NCBI GenBank assembly: GCA_944372565.1
Contig: CALVZR010000147.1
Location: 1 to 5,774 of the forward strand
DNA length: 5,774 bases
Direction: 5' to 3'
From: an uncultured Clostridia bacterium
Lineage (GTDB): Bacteria > Bacillota > Clostridia > Christensenellales > Borkfalkiaceae
Position numbers and translations under genes: made by a program. Every line of letters starts with the position of its first letter. The first letter of the stretch is position 1. This document shows, one piece after another, positions 5,635 to 5,774 of this stretch. The notes below the pieces were generated by a model that saw nothing but the letters and a program-made list of their open reading frames with translations, had not been told where the DNA came from and did not search any database.

Positions 5635-5774
5635 CAGCCTCTCCTTATCACTTTGATTCCTTCCGGAACGCTCACGTTCAAGGCGAGCCCCTCTTTTTCG
5701 CGCGACCATTCCACGCGGATCTTACCGCCCATATAATCGAGTTCGGCACGGCAGGAACCGATGCCCTCGATGTC
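5634..5774 (-). CDS. Glycoside hydrolase C-terminal fragment, alpha-L-rhamnosidase-like
   Basis: This is the last 46 codons of a gene entering from the right edge and ending with TGA at 5636-5634. The peptide begins DIEGIGSCRAELDYMGGKIR and continues VEWSREKEGLALNVSVP, ending EGIKVIRRG. The I-G-S-x-x-A-x-x-x-Y-x-G-x-I-x-V-x-W...L-x-V-x-V-P pattern is that of the C-terminal beta-sandwich that follows the (alpha/alpha)6 barrel in GH78 alpha-L-rhamnosidases. Such enzymes release rhamnose from plant glycosides or polysaccharides. The catalytic domain lies outside the window, so the activity is unproved, and another glycosidase with a similar C-terminal domain is possible. The stop shares one base with the start of the serine hydrolase (TGATG), and that gene's SD lies inside this frame, so the two are co-transcribed and translationally coupled. 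This frame is distinct from the open extension of the hydrolase frame. Confidence 0.68.
   Translation of the reverse strand, partial: DIEGIGSCRAELDYMGGKIRVEWSREKEGLALNVSVPEGIKVIRRG

Noticed and set aside
5635..5709. Extension of the serine hydrolase frame to 5709
   Set aside because: The 25 extra residues are highly basic and overlap the 3' end of the upstream gene in another frame; ATG 5634 has an ideal AAGGAG site.

Overview
The window is a compact bacterial chromosome segment, GC-rich and almost entirely coding. The gene families, strong Shine-Dalgarno (SD) sites on internal operon genes and textbook sigma-70/sigma-A promoters suggest a Firmicute, most likely an uncultured or gut-type member of Clostridia. 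That placement is an inference from gene content and style, not from a marker gene. I see no RNA gene, mobile element, CRISPR array or rearrangement.

Left and centre (1-3468, minus strand): one tightly packed operon read right to left. Its order is an HPr-kinase-like P-loop protein, a PqqD-fold protein (overlapping by 11 nt), a DUF1846/UPF0371 protein (30 nt gap), a nucleoside phosphorylase-superfamily enzyme (14 nt gap), and the first 47 codons of a condensation/alcohol-acetyltransferase-like enzyme (ATGA overlap) that runs off the left edge. The kinase-like/PqqD pair resembles modules seen in ribosomally made, modified peptide (RiPP) pathways. No radical SAM enzyme, precursor peptide or peptidase is visible here, so the pathway stays open.

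Centre (3469-3572): a 104-nt divergent promoter region. It holds two near-consensus promoters facing away from each other (TTGACA-17-TAGAAT to the left, TTGATT-17-TATAAT to the right). Both -10 boxes lie so close to their start codons (9 and 7 nt) that both transcripts should be leaderless or nearly so. A perfect 6+6 palindrome covers the leftward -35 box, and a longer imperfect inverted repeat lies between the two promoters.

Right centre (3573-4697, plus strand): a single-gene unit for a lipoprotein ApbE (FAD:protein FMN transferase), closed by a strong GC hairpin that can serve both convergent genes.

Right (4717-5774, minus strand): a cytoplasmic beta-lactamase-fold serine hydrolase. It is translationally coupled (TGATG) to the 3' end of an upstream gene whose last 46 residues look like the C-terminal beta-sandwich of an alpha-L-rhamnosidase-type glycosidase. 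This suggests a glycoside-degradation operon separate from the left one.

The most unusual signals are the paired leaderless promoters with a palindrome at the switch point, and the kinase-like/PqqD/DUF1846/nucleoside-phosphorylase/acyltransferase gene set, which I do not recognise as a named pathway.
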